64,000 nucleotides of DNA from Haliclystus octoradiatus (taxonomy: Eukaryota; Cnidaria; Staurozoa; Stauromedusae; Haliclystidae). Numbering within the stretch: position 1 is the first letter of the stretch; each line of letters opens with the position of its first letter. Positions 1 to 10,895 of this stretch are shown here, in pieces. The stretch lies in NCBI GenBank assembly GCA_916610825.1, contig CAKAJK010000004.1:496001-560000 (forward strand). Reading direction: 5' to 3'. Below the pieces are notes generated by a model. The model searched no databases and was not told the DNA's origin. It was given only the letters and a program-made list of their open reading frames with translations. The translations under genes were made by a program, and so were the position numbers.

Positions 1-445
1 GTCCTAAATATCCAAAAATAATGCCTAATTCCAATGGGAATTCAAAATTAATAAAAACAGTCCTAAATGACCAAGAACAATGCCTAATTTATATGACAAC
101 TCAAATTTGACAAAATCAGTCCAAAATGACCGTGAACAATGATAAATCCCCTTGGGATTTGAAATTCGACAAAATCAGTCCAAAAAATCCAAAAACAATA
201 CCTAACTCCCATAGGAACTTGAAATGACCAAGAAAAATGCCTAATTCCCATACGAGCTTAAAATGACCAAAAACATTGCCTAATTCCCATAGGAAATAAA
301 AATTAACAATAACAGTTCTAAATAACCAAAAACAATGCTTAAATCCCATGGAAAGTCAAAATTAACAATAACAGTCCTAAATAACCAAAAACAATGCCTA
401 ATTCCCATGGGAATTCAAAATTAATAAAAACAGTCCTAAATGACC
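1..445. repeat. Monomer block before first 55 bp element
   Basis: CAATG-equivalent starts at 19, 78, 137, 196, 235, 274, 333 and 392 show long monomers with two consecutive short ones (196-234 and 235-273). The block matches 14,983-15,427 at a constant offset of 14,982 and ends at the 55 bp element, so it is the tail of a larger repeat truncated by the window edge. Confidence 0.85.
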
Positions 446-500
446 TAAATATCAATGGGGCTAATTATGATCGCGTCTTTTAAAAGAACATTTACTTGGG
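446..500 (+). repeat. 55 bp invariant element, copy 1
   Basis: Non-monomer sequence between the GACC of one monomer and the ACAATG of the next. It contains CAATGGGGCTAATT, TGATCGCG, the 12 bp palindrome TCTTTTAAAAGA and CATTTACTTGGG. All 13 copies in the window read identical by eye. The CAATGGGGCTAATT start resembles a monomer start (CAATGCCTAATT), so it may be a strongly diverged monomer core; the rest matches no monomer subtype. Function unknown. Confidence 0.93.
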
Positions 501-1209
501 ACAATGCCTAATTCCCAAGGGAATTCAGATTTAACAAAAACAGTCAAAAATGACCATGAACAATGCCTATTTCCCATAGGATCTCAAAATTACCAAAAAC
601 AATGCCTAATTAACATGGAAATTCAAAATTTAACAATAACAGTCCTAAATAACCAATAACAATGCTTAAATCCCATTGGAATTCAAAATTAACAGTAACA
701 GTCCTAAATAACCAAAAACAATGCCCAATTCCCATGGGAATTCTAAATTAATAAAAACAGTCTTAAATGACAATAAACAATGCACAATTCCCAAGGGAAT
801 TCAGATTCAACAAAAACAGTCCAAAATGACCATGAACAATGCCTATTTCCCATAGGATCTCAAAATTACGTAAAACAATGCCTAATTAACATGGGAATTT
901 AAAATTAACAATAACAATTCTAAATAACCAAAAACAATGCCTAATTCCCATGGGAATTCAAAACTAACAAAAACAGTCCTAAATGACCAAGAACAATGAC
1001 TAATTCCTATGACAATTCAAATTTTACAAAATCAATCCTAACTGACCATAAACAATGCCTAATTTCCAAGGGAATTCAGATTTGACAAAAACAGTCCAAA
1101 ATGACCGAGAACAATGATAAATTCCCATGGGAATTCAAACTAGACAAAATCATTCCTAAATGACCAAAAACAATGCTTAATTCCCATAGGAACTTGAAAT
1201 GACCAAAAA
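501..1209. repeat. Monomer block after element copy 1
   Basis: Corresponds to the first ~700 bp of the 3.25 kb unit (compare 15,483-16,190 and 21,868-22,575). One extra T near 630 makes a 60 bp monomer (AAAATTTAACAATAAC). Monomers near 860-900 differ from the other copies (GGATCTCAAAATTACG, then AACATGGGAATTT), suggesting local conversion. Ends where the block jumps across 608 bp present in the 3.25 kb unit. Confidence 0.8.
1171..1209 (+). repeat. Representative short (39 bp) monomer
   Basis: A short monomer: CAATGCTTAATTCCC, then ATAGGAACTTGAAATGACC and an A-run. Compared with the 59 bp form it lacks 20 bp between the AAAT after the dyad and the AAAT of CCTAAATGACC. Short copies occur throughout in recurrent positions and come in subtypes such as AACTTGAAATGACC, AACTCAAAATTACC, AACTTGAAATTACC, AACTAGAAATGACC and GAGCTTAAAATGACC. 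The length change appears fixed and inherited with the higher-order unit rather than recurrent. Confidence 0.93.
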
Positions 1210-1268
1210 CAATGCCTAATTCCCATAGGAATTCAAAATCAATAAAAACAGTCCTAAATGACCAAAAA

Positions 1269-1327
1269 CAATGCCTAATTCCCATGGGAATTCAAAATTA
1301 ATAAAATCAGTCCTAAATGACCATAAA
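1269..1327 (+). repeat. Representative long (59 bp) monomer
   Basis: One copy of the long monomer, measured from CAATG to the next CAATG. In order it contains CAATGCCT, the dyad AATTCCCATGGGAATT, an A-rich stretch (CAAAATTAATAAAA), then CAGTCCTAAATGACC and an A-run before the next CAATG. Other long subtypes differ mainly at the dyad and in the middle: TTGACAAAAACAGTCC, TTAACAATAACAGTCC, TAGACAAAATCAGTCC and TTCGACAAAATCAGTCC. These subtypes recur in a fixed order inside the larger repeats. Confidence 0.95.
1277..1292. other. Class A dyad: perfect 16 bp palindrome
   Basis: AATTCCCATGGGAATT equals its own reverse complement and contains the NcoI hexamer CCATGG. It sits about 8 bases into many long monomers, so it recurs dozens of times. 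Frequent variants keep both 7-base arms but change the centre (CCCAAGGG), or break one arm (CCCATAGGAA, TACCATGGG, TCACATGGG, CCTATGACAA). This entry marks one intact example. Confidence 0.95.
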
Positions 1328-2886
1328 CAATGCCTAATTCCAAAGGGAATTCAGATTTGACAAAAACAGTCCAAAATGACCGAGAACAATGATAAATTCC
1401 TATTTGAATTCAAACTAGACAAAATCAGTCCTAAATGATTGAAAACGATGCTTAATTCCCATAGGAACTTGAAATGACCACAAACAATGTCTAATTGCCA
1501 TAGGAATTCAAAATTAATAAAAACAGTCCTAAATGACCAAAAACAATGCCTAATTCCCATGAGAATTTAAATTTGACAAAAACAGTCCAAAATGACCGCG
1601 AAAAAGGATAAATCCCCATAGGATTCAATTTCGACAAAATCAGTCCAAAAAGTCCAAAAACAATGTTAAATTCCCATAGGAATTTGAAATGACCAAAAAC
1701 AATGCCTAATTCCCATAAGAATTCAAATTTGATAAAAATTGTCCAAAATGACCACGAACAATGCCAAACTCCCATAGGGAAATAAAAATTAACAATAACA
1801 ATCCCAAATAATCAAAAACAATGCCTAAATCCCATGGGAATTCAAAATTAACAATAACAGTCCTAAATAACCAAAAACAATGCCTAATTCCCATGGGAAT
1901 TCAAAATTAATAAAATCAGTCCTAAATGACCATAAACAATGCCTAATTCCCAAGGGAAATCAGATTTGACAAAAACAGTCCAAAATGACTGAGAACAATG
2001 ATAAATTCCCATGGGAATTCAAACTAGACAAAATCATTCCTAAATGACCAAAAACAATGCTTAATTCTCATAGGAACTTGAAATGACCAAAAACAATGCC
2101 TAATTCCCATAGGAATTCAAAATTAATAAAAACAATCCTAAATGACCAAAAACAATGCCTAATTCCCATAGGAATTCAAATTTGACGAAAACAGACCAAA
2201 ATGACCGCGAACAATGATAAATCCCTATGGGATTTCAATCTCGACAAAATCAGTCCAAAAAGTCCAAAAACAATGCTAAATTCCCATAGGAACTTGAAAT
2301 GATCAAAAACAATGAGTAATTCCCATGAGAATTCAAATTTGACAAAAACTGTCCAAAATGACCACGAACAATGCCAAACTCCTATAGGAAATAAAAATTA
2401 ACAATAACAGTCCCAAATAACCAAAAACAATGCCTAAATTCCATGGGAATTCAAAATTAGTAAAAACAGTCCTAAATGACCAAGAACAATGCCTAATTCC
2501 TATGACTATTCAAATTTGACAAAATCAGTCCCAAATGACCATAAACAATGCCTAATTCCCAAGGGAATTCAGATTTAACAAAAACAGTCTAAAATGACCA
2601 TGAACAATGCCTATTTCACATAGGAACTCAAAATTATTAAAATCAATGCCTAATTCCCATGGGAATCCAAATTTGACAAAAAAAGTCTAAAATGACCACA
2701 AACAATGCCAAACTCCAATAGGAAATAAAAATTAACAATAACAGTCCTAAATAACGAAAAACAATGTCTAAATCCAATGGGAATTCAAAATTAACAATAA
2801 CCGTCCTAAATAGTCAAAAACAATGCCTAATTCCCATGGGACTTCAAAAATAATAAAAACAGTCCAAAATGACCATGAACAATGAT

Positions 2887-2903
2887 AAATCCCCAAGGGA
2901 TTT
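2887..2903. other. Class B dyad: arms AAATCCC / GGGATTT
   Basis: In monomers starting CAATGATAAATCCC the arms are AAATCCC and GGGATTT, exact reverse complements, around a 3-base centre (CAA here; TAT and CTT elsewhere). Relative to class A, both arms carry the matching change (AATTCCC to AAATCCC, GGGAATT to GGGATTT). The same class recurs across the window, for example near 143, 3,438, 13,891 and 33,408. Confidence 0.9.
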
Positions 2904-2922
2904 AAAATTCGACAAAATCTGT

Positions 2923-3856
2923 CCGAAAAGTCCAAAAACAATGCCTAACTCCCATAGGAACTTGAAATTACCAAAAACAATGCCTAATTACCATTGGAAT
3001 TCAAAATTAACAATAACAATCCTATATAACCAAAAACAATGCCTAATTCCCATGGGAATTCAAAATTAACAATAACAGTCCTAAATAACCAAAAACAATG
3101 CCTAATTCCAATGGGAATTCAAAATTAATAAAATCAGTCGTAAATGACCATAAACAATGCCTATCTGCCAAGGGAATTCAAATTTGACAAAAACAGTCCA
3201 AAATGACCGGGAACAATGATAAATTCACATGGGAATTCAAACTAGACAAAATCATTCTTAAATGACCAAAAACAATGCTTAATTCCCATAGGAACTTGAA
3301 ATGACCAAAAACAATGCCTAATTCCCATAGGAATTCAAAATTAATAAAAACAATCCTAAATGACCAAAAACAATGCCTAATTCCCATAGGAATTCAAATT
3401 TGACGAAAACAGACCAAAATGACCGCGAACAATGAAAAATCCCTATGGGATTTCAATTTCGACAAAATCAGTCCAAAAAGTCCAAAAACAATGCTAAATT
3501 CCCATAGGAACTTGAAATGATCAAAAACAATGAGTAATTCCCATGAGAATTCAAATTTGACAAAAACTGTCTAAAATGACCACGAAAAATGCCAAACTCC
3601 TATAGGAAATAAAAATTAACAATAACAGTCCCAAATAACCAAAAACAATGCCTAAATTCCATGGGAATTCAAAATTAGTAAAAACAGTCCTAAATGACCA
3701 AGAACAATGCCTAATTCCTATGACAATTCAAATTTGACAAAATCAGTCCCAAATGACCATAAACAATGCCTAATTCCCAAGGGAATTCAGATTTAACAAA
3801 AACAGTCTAAAATGACCATGAACAATGCCTATTTCACATAGGAACTCAAAATTATT
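2923..3856. repeat. Segment matching 29,455-30,388
   Basis: Offset 26,532 to the middle of the window. Shared rare variants include TACCATTGGAATTC (2,990 region), CAGTCGTAAATGACC and GCCTATCTGCCAAGGG (near 3,165). Similarity continues to about 4,130, overlapping the next segment. Confidence 0.8.
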
Positions 3857-6184
3857 AAAATCAATGCCTAATTCCCATGGGAATCCAAATTTGACAAAAA
3901 AAGTCTAAAATGACCACAAACAATGCCAAACTCCAATAGGAAATAAAAATTAACAATAACAGTCCTAAATAACGAAAAACAATGTCTAAATCCCATAGAA
4001 ATTCAAAATTAACAATAACAGTCCTAAATAGTCAAAAACAATGCCTAATTCCCATGGGACTTCAAAAATAATAAAAACAGTCCAAAATGACCAAGAACAA
4101 TGCCTAATTCCTATGACAATTCAAATTTGACAAAATCAGTCCCAAATGACCATAAACAATGCCTAATTCCCAAGGGAATTCAGATTTAACAAAAATAGTC
4201 TAAAATGACCATGAACAATGCCTATTTCACATAGGAACTCAAAATTATTAAAATCAATGCCTAATTCCCATGGGACTTCAAAAATAATAAAAACAGTCCA
4301 AAATGACCATGAACAATGATAAATCCCCAAGGGGTTTAAAATTCGAAAAAATCTGTCCGAGAAGTCCAAAAACAATGCCTAACTCCCATAGGAATTTGAA
4401 ATTACCAAAGACAATGCCTAATTACCATGGGAATTCAAAATTAACAATAACAGTCCTAAATAGTCAAAAACAATGCCAAATTCCCATGGGAATTCAAAAT
4501 TAATAAAAACAGTCCAAAATGACCGTGAACAATGATAAATCCCTATGGGATTTAAAATTCGACAAAATCAGTCCAAAAAGTCCAAAAACAATGCCTAACT
4601 CCCATAGGAACTTGAAATGACCAAAAATATGCCTAATTCCCATGAGAATTAAAATTTGACAAAAACAGTCGAAAATGATCGAGAACAATGATAAATTGCC
4701 ATGGGAATTCAAACTAGACAAAATCAGTCCTAATTGACCAAAAACAATGACAATGACCTAATTGACAAAAATAGTCCTAAATGACCAAAAACAAGGCCTA
4801 ATTCCCATGAGAATTCAAATTTGACAAAAACATTCCAAAATGACCGTGAACAATGATAAATCCTCTTGGGGTTTGAAATTCGACAAAATCAGTCCAAAAA
4901 ATCCAAAAACAATACCTAACTACCATAGGAACTTGAAATGACCAAGAAAAATGCCTAATTCCGATACAAGATTAAAATGACCAAAAACATTGCCTAATTC
5001 CCATAAAAAATAAAAATTAACAATAACAGTCCTAAATAACCAAAAACAATGCTTAAATCCCATGGGAAGTCAAAATTAACAATAACAGTCCTAAATAACC
5101 AAAAACAATGCCTAATTCCCATGGGAATTCAATATTAATAAAAACAGTCCTAAATGACCATAAACAATGCCTAACTCCCAAGGGAATTCAGATTTGACAA
5201 AAATAGTCCAAAATGACCGAGAACATTGATAAATTCACATGGGAATTCAAACTAGACAAAATCAGTCCTAAATGAACGAAAACAATGCTTAATTCCCATA
5301 GGAATTCAAAATTAATAAAAACAGTCCTAAATGACCAAAAACAATGCGTAATTCCCATGGGAATTCAAAATTAATAAAATCAGTCCTAAATGACCATAAA
5401 CAATGCCAAATTCCCAAGGGAATTCAGATTTGACAAAAACAGTCCAAAATGACCGAGAACAATGATAAATTCCCATGGGAATTCAAACTAGACAAAATCA
5501 GTCCTAAATGAACGAAAACAATGCTTAATTCCCATAGGAACTAGAAATGACCAAAAACAATGCCTAGTTCCCATAGGAATTCAAATTTGACAAAAACAGT
5601 CCAAAATGACCGCGAACATTGATAAATCCCTATGGGATTTCAATTTCGACAAAATCAGTCCAAAAAGTTCAAAAACAATGCTAAATTCCCAGAGGAACTT
5701 GAAATGATCAAAAACAATGCCTAATTCCCATGAGAATTCAAATTTGACAAAAAAGTCTAAAATGACCACAAACAATGCCAAACTCCCATAGGAAATAAAA
5801 GTTAACAACAACAGTCCTAAATAACCAAAAACAATGCCTAAATCCCATGGGAATTCAAAATTAACAATAACAGTCCTAAATAACCAAAAATAATGCCTAA
5901 TTCCAATAGGAATTCAAAATTAATAAAAACAGTCCTAAATGACCAAGAACAATGACTAATTCCTATGACAATTCAAATTTTACAAAATCAATCCTAACTG
6001 ACCGTGAACAATGATAAATCCCCTTGGGATTTGAAATTCGACAAAATCAGTCCAAAAAATCCAAAAACAATGCCTAACTCCCATAGGAACTTGAAATGAC
6101 CAAGAAAAATGCCTAATTCCCATACAAGCTTAAAATGACCAAAAACATTGCCTAATTCCCATAGGAAATAAAAATTAACAATAA
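3857..6184. repeat. 2.33 kb segmental duplication, copy 1
   Basis: Matches 8,380-10,707 at constant offset 4,523 with only a handful of substitutions seen by eye (for example CGAAAAAATCTG against CGACAAAATCTG, CCAAAGAC against CCAAAAAC, TTGGGGTTTG against TTGGGATTTG). Left flanks differ (CTCAAAATTATT here, TTGAAATGATC in copy 2). Right flanks also differ (ACAATCCTAAAT against ACAGTTCTAAAT). Contains one 216 bp type unit near 4,303 and one dyad-less monomer at 4,745. Confidence 0.87.
4745..4791 (+). repeat. Dyad-less 47 bp monomer, copy 1
   Basis: Reads CAATGACAATGACCTAATTG, so CAATG occurs twice 6 bp apart, and CTAATT joins directly to GACAAAAATAG. About 18 bp covering the right half of the dyad are missing; the AATT on both sides of the lost part suggests the junction. 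Confidence 0.88.
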
Positions 6185-7180
6185 CAATCCTAAATAACCA
6201 AAAACAATGCCTAAATCCCATGGGAAATCAAAATTAACAATAACAGTCCTAAATAACCAAAAACAATGCCTAATTCCCATGGGAATTCAAAATTAATAAA
6301 ATCAGTCCTAAATGACCATAAACAATGCCTAATTCCCAAGGGAATTCAGATTTGACAAAAACAGTCCAAAATGACCAAGAACAATAATAGATTGCCATGG
6401 GAATTCAAACTAGACAAAATCAGTCCTAAATGAACGAAAACAATGCTTAATTCTCATAGGAACTTGAAATGACCAAAAACAATGCCTAATTCCCATAGGA
6501 ATTCAAAATCAATAAAAACAGTCCTAAATGACCAAAAACAATGCCTAATTCCCATGGGAATTGAAAATTAATAAAATCAGTCCTAAATGACCATAAACAA
6601 TGCCTAATTCCAAAGGGAATTCAGATTTGACAAAAACAGTCCAAAATGACCGAGAACAATGATAAATTCCTATTTGAATTCAAACTAGACAAAATCAGTC
6701 CTAAATGATTGAAAACGATGCTTAATTCCCATAGGAACTTGAAATGACCACAAACAATGTCTAATTGCCATAGGAATTCAAAATTAATAAAAACAGTCCT
6801 AAATGACCAAAAACAATGCCTAATTCCCATGAGAATTTAAATTTGACAAAAACAATCCAAAATGACCGCGAAAAAGGATAAATCCCCATAGGATTCAATT
6901 TCGACAAAATCAGTCCAAAAAGTCCAAAAACAATGCTAAATTCCCATAGGAATTTGAAATGACCAAAAACAATGCCTAATTCCCATAAGAATTCAAATTT
7001 GACAAAAATTGTCCAAAATGACCACGAACAATGCCAAACTCCCATAGGGAAATAAAAATTAACAATAACAATCCTAAATAATCAAAAACAATGCCTAAAT
7101 CCCATGGGAATTCAAAATTAACAATAACAGTCCTAAATAACCAAAAACAATGCCTAATTCCCATGGGAATTCAAAATTAA
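6185..7180. repeat. 1.0 kb segment matching 11,917-12,912
   Basis: Offset 5,732. Subtype order includes GGGAAATC near 6,230, CTATTTGAATTC near 6,670, GAAAACGATG near 6,712 and CCATAGGGAAATAAAAA near 7,040. Ends at about 7,180, where the next monomers switch to CAATCCTATATAACC. Confidence 0.8.
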
Positions 7181-8379
7181 CAATAACAATCCTATATAAC
7201 CAAAAACAATGCCAAATTCCCATGGGAATTCAAAATTAATAAAAACAGTCCAAAATGACCGTGAACAACGATAAATCCCTATGGGATTTAAAATTCGACA
7301 AAATCAGTCCTAAATAACCAAAAACAATGCCTAATTCCCATGGGAATTCAAAATTAACAATAACAGTCCTAAATAACCAAAAACAATGCCTAATTCCGAT
7401 GGGAATTTAAAATTAATAAAATCAGTCCTAAATGACCATAAACAATGCCTAACTCCCAAGGGAATTCAGATTTGACAAAAACAGTCCAAAATGACCGAGA
7501 ACAATGATAAATTCACATGGGAATTCAAACTAGACAAAATCAGTCCTAAATGAACGAAAACAATGCTTAATTCCCATAGGAATTCAAAATTAATAAAAAC
7601 AGTCCTAAATGACCAAAAACAATGCGTAATTCCCATGGGAATTCAAAATTAATAAAATCAGTCCTAAATGACCATAAACAATGCCTAATTCCCAAGGGAA
7701 TTCAGATTTGACAAAAACAGTCCAAAATGACCGAGAACAATGATAAATTCCCATGGGAATTCAAACTAGACAAAATCAGTCCTAAATGAACGAAAACAAT
7801 GCTTAATTCCCATAGGAACTAGAAATGACCAAAAACAATGCCTAGTTCCCATAGGAATTCAAATTTGACAAAAACAGTCCAAAATGACCGCGAACATTGA
7901 TAAATCCCTATGGGATTTCAATTTCGACAAAATCAGTCCAAAAAGTTCAAAAACAATGCTAAATTCCCAGAGGAACTTGAAATGATCAAAAACAATGCCT
8001 AATTCCCATGAGAATTCAAATTTGACAAAAAAGTCTAAAATGACCACAAACAATGCCAAACTCCCATAGGAAATAAAAATTAACAACAACAGTCCTAAAT
8101 AACCAAAAACAATGCCTAAATCCCATGGGAATTCAAAATTAACAATAACAGTCCTAAATAACCAAAAATAATGCCTAATTCCAATAGGAATTCAAAATTA
8201 ATAAAAACAGTCCTAAATGACCAAGAACAATGCCTAATTTCTATGACAATTCAAATTTGACAAAATCAGTCCAAAATGACCGTGAACAATGATAAATCCC
8301 CTTGGGATTTGAAATTCGACAAAATCAGTCCAAAAAGTTCAAAAGCAATGCTAAATTCCCAGAGGAACTTGAAATGATC
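7181..8379. repeat. 1.15 kb segment matching 14,013-15,166
   Basis: Offset 6,832 until about 8,334. The rare GAACAACGATAAATCC (near 7,262) is shared with 14,094. The last ~45 bp (GTTCAAAAGCAATGC) join it to the second copy of the 2.33 kb duplication. With the preceding segment it shows that 6.2-8.4 kb is assembled from two non-adjacent parts of the 4.59 kb unit. Confidence 0.78.
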
Positions 8380-10707
8380 AAAATCAATGCCTAATTCCCA
8401 TGGGAATCCAAATTTGACAAAAAAAGTCTAAAATGACCACAAACAATGCCAAACTCCAATAGGAAATAAAAATTAACAATAACAGTCCTAAATAACGAAA
8501 AACAATGTCTAAATCCCATAGAAATTCAAAATTAACAATAACAGTCCTAAATAGTCAAAAACAATGCCTAATTCCCATGGGACTTCAAAAATAATAAAAA
8601 CAGTCCAAAATGACCAAGAACAATGCCTAATTCCTATGACAATTCAAATTTGACAAAATCAGTCCCAAATGACCATAAACAATGCCTAATTCCCAAGGGA
8701 ATTCAGATTTAACAAAAATAGTCTAAAATGACCATGAACAATGCCTATTTCACATAGGAACTCAAAATTATTAAAATCAATGCCTAATTCCCATGGGACT
8801 TCAAAAATAATAAAAACAGTCCAAAATGACCATGAACAATGATAAATCCCCAAGGGGTTTAAAATTCGACAAAATCTGTCCGAGAAGTCCAAAAACAATG
8901 CCTAACTCCCATAGGAATTTGAAATTACCAAAAACAATGCCTAATTACCATGGGAATTCAAAATTAACAATAACAGTCCTAAATAGTCAAAAACAATGCC
9001 AAATTCCCATGGGAATTCAAAATTAATAAAAACAGTCCAAAATGACCGTGAACAATGATAAATCCCTATGGGATTTAAAATTCGACAAAATCAGTCCAAA
9101 AAGTCCAAAAACAATGCCTAACTCCCATAGGAACTTGAAATGACCAAAAAAATGCCTAATTCCCATGAGAATTAAAATTTGACAAAAACAGTCGAAAATG
9201 ATCGAGAACAATGATAAATTGCCATGGGAATTCAAACTAGACAAAATCAGTCCTAATTGACCAAAAACAATGACAATGACCTAATTGACAAAAATAGTCC
9301 TAAATGACCAAAAACAAGGCCTAATTCCCATGAGAATTCAAATTTGACAAAAACATTCCAAAATGACCGTGAACAATGATAAATCCTCTTGGGATTTGAA
9401 ATTCGACAAAATCAGTCCAAAAAATCCAAAAACAATACCTAACTACCATAGGAACTTGAAATGACCAAGAAAAATGCCTAATTCCGATACAAGATTAAAA
9501 TGACCAAAAACATTGCCTAATTCCCATAAAAAATAAAAATTAACAATAACAGTCCTAAATAACCAAAAACAATGCTTAAATCCCATGGGAAGTCAAAATT
9601 AACAATAACAGTCCTAAATAACCAAAAACAATGCCTAATTCCCATGGGAATTCAATATTAATAAAAACAGTCCTAAATGACCATAAACAATGCCTAACTC
9701 CCAAGGGAATTCAGATTTGACAAAAATAGTCCAAAATGACCGAGAACATTGATAAATTCACATGGGAATTCAAACTAGACAAAATCAGTCCTAAATGAAC
9801 GAAAACAATGCTTAATTCCCATAGGAATTCAAAATTAATAAAAACAGTCCTAAATGACCAAAAACAATGCGTAATTCCCATGGGAATTCAAAATTAATAA
9901 AATCAGTCCTAAATGACCATAAACAATGCCAAATTCCCAAGGGAATTCAGATTTGACAAAAACAGTCCAAAATGACCGAGAACAATGATAAATTCCCATG
10001 GGAATTCAAACTAGACAAAATCAGTCCTAAATGAACGAAAACAATGCTTAATTCCCATAGGAACTAGAAATGACCAAAAACAATGCCTAGTTCCCATAGG
10101 AATTCAAATTTGACAAAAACAGTCCAAAATGACCGCGAACATTGATAAATCCCTATGGGATTTCAATTTCGACAAAATCAGTCCAAAAAGTTCAAAAACA
10201 ATGCTAAATTCCCAGAGGAACTTGAAATGATCAAAAACAATGCCTAATTCCCATGAGAATTCAAATTTGACAAAAAAGTCTAAAATGACCACAAACAATG
10301 CCAAACTCCCATAGGAAATAAAAGTTAACAACAACAGTCCTAAATAACCAAAAACAATGCCTAAATCCCATGGGAATTCAAAATTAACAATAACAGTCCT
10401 AAATAACCAAAAATAATGCCTAATTCCAATAGGAATTCAAAATTAATAAAAACAGTCCTAAATGACCAAGAACAATGACTAATTCCTATGACAATTCAAA
10501 TTTTACAAAATCAATCCTAACTGACCGTGAACAATGATAAATCCCCTTGGGATTTGAAATTCGACAAAATCAGTCCAAAAAATCCAAAAACAATGCCTAA
10601 CTCCCATAGGAACTTGAAATGACCAAGAAAAATGCCTAATTCCCATACAAGCTTAAAATGACCAAAAACATTGCCTAATTCCCATAGGAAATAAAAATTA
10701 ACAATAA
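8380..10707. repeat. 2.33 kb segmental duplication, copy 2
   Basis: Second copy of 3,857-6,184 (offset 4,523), with one 216 bp type unit near 8,826 and a dyad-less monomer at 9,268. The near identity against surrounding monomer divergence implies a recent event. To its right (10,708-10,840) the sequence follows the block that precedes the 55 bp element elsewhere. Confidence 0.87.
9268..9314 (+). repeat. Dyad-less 47 bp monomer, copy 2
   Basis: Same as 4,745-4,791, carried in the second copy of the 2.33 kb duplication. Confidence 0.88.
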
Positions 10708-10840
10708 CAGTTCTAAATAACCAAAAACAATGCTTAAATCCCATGGAAAGTCAAAATTAACAATAACTGTCCTAAATAACCAAAAACAATGCCTAATTCC
10801 CATGGGAATTCAAAATTAATAAAAACAGTCCTAAATGACC

Positions 10841-10895
10841 TAAATATCAATGGGGCTAATTATGATCGCGTCTTTTAAAAGAACATTTACTTGGG
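10841..10895 (+). repeat. 55 bp invariant element, copy 2
   Basis: Identical to copy 1. The monomer about 210 bp downstream has the left-type state AACCAATAACAATGC and, uniquely among copies, CAGTAACAATCC. Confidence 0.93.

Larger units (their letters stand above)
1210..2922. repeat. Segment matching 12,212-13,924
   Basis: Runs at a constant offset of 11,002 to the same order of monomer subtypes in the 4.59 kb long unit, including CTATTTGAATTC near 1,400, GAAAAAGGATAAATCC near 1,600 and GAGTAATTCCC near 2,310. It continues into the first part of a 216 bp type unit. The match fades near 2,920, where GTCCGAAAAG replaces GTCCGAGAAG. Confidence 0.8.

Noticed and set aside
446-500. The 55 bp element as a transposable element or MITE
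   Set aside because: No terminal inverted repeats or target site duplication at its ends, and it always lies in the same monomer context, so it is amplified with the higher-order unit.
446-500. A CENP-B box in the element or monomer
   Set aside because: The TTCG and CGGG core positions of the mammalian box are not present in the right arrangement; TTCGAC in class B monomers lacks the second half.
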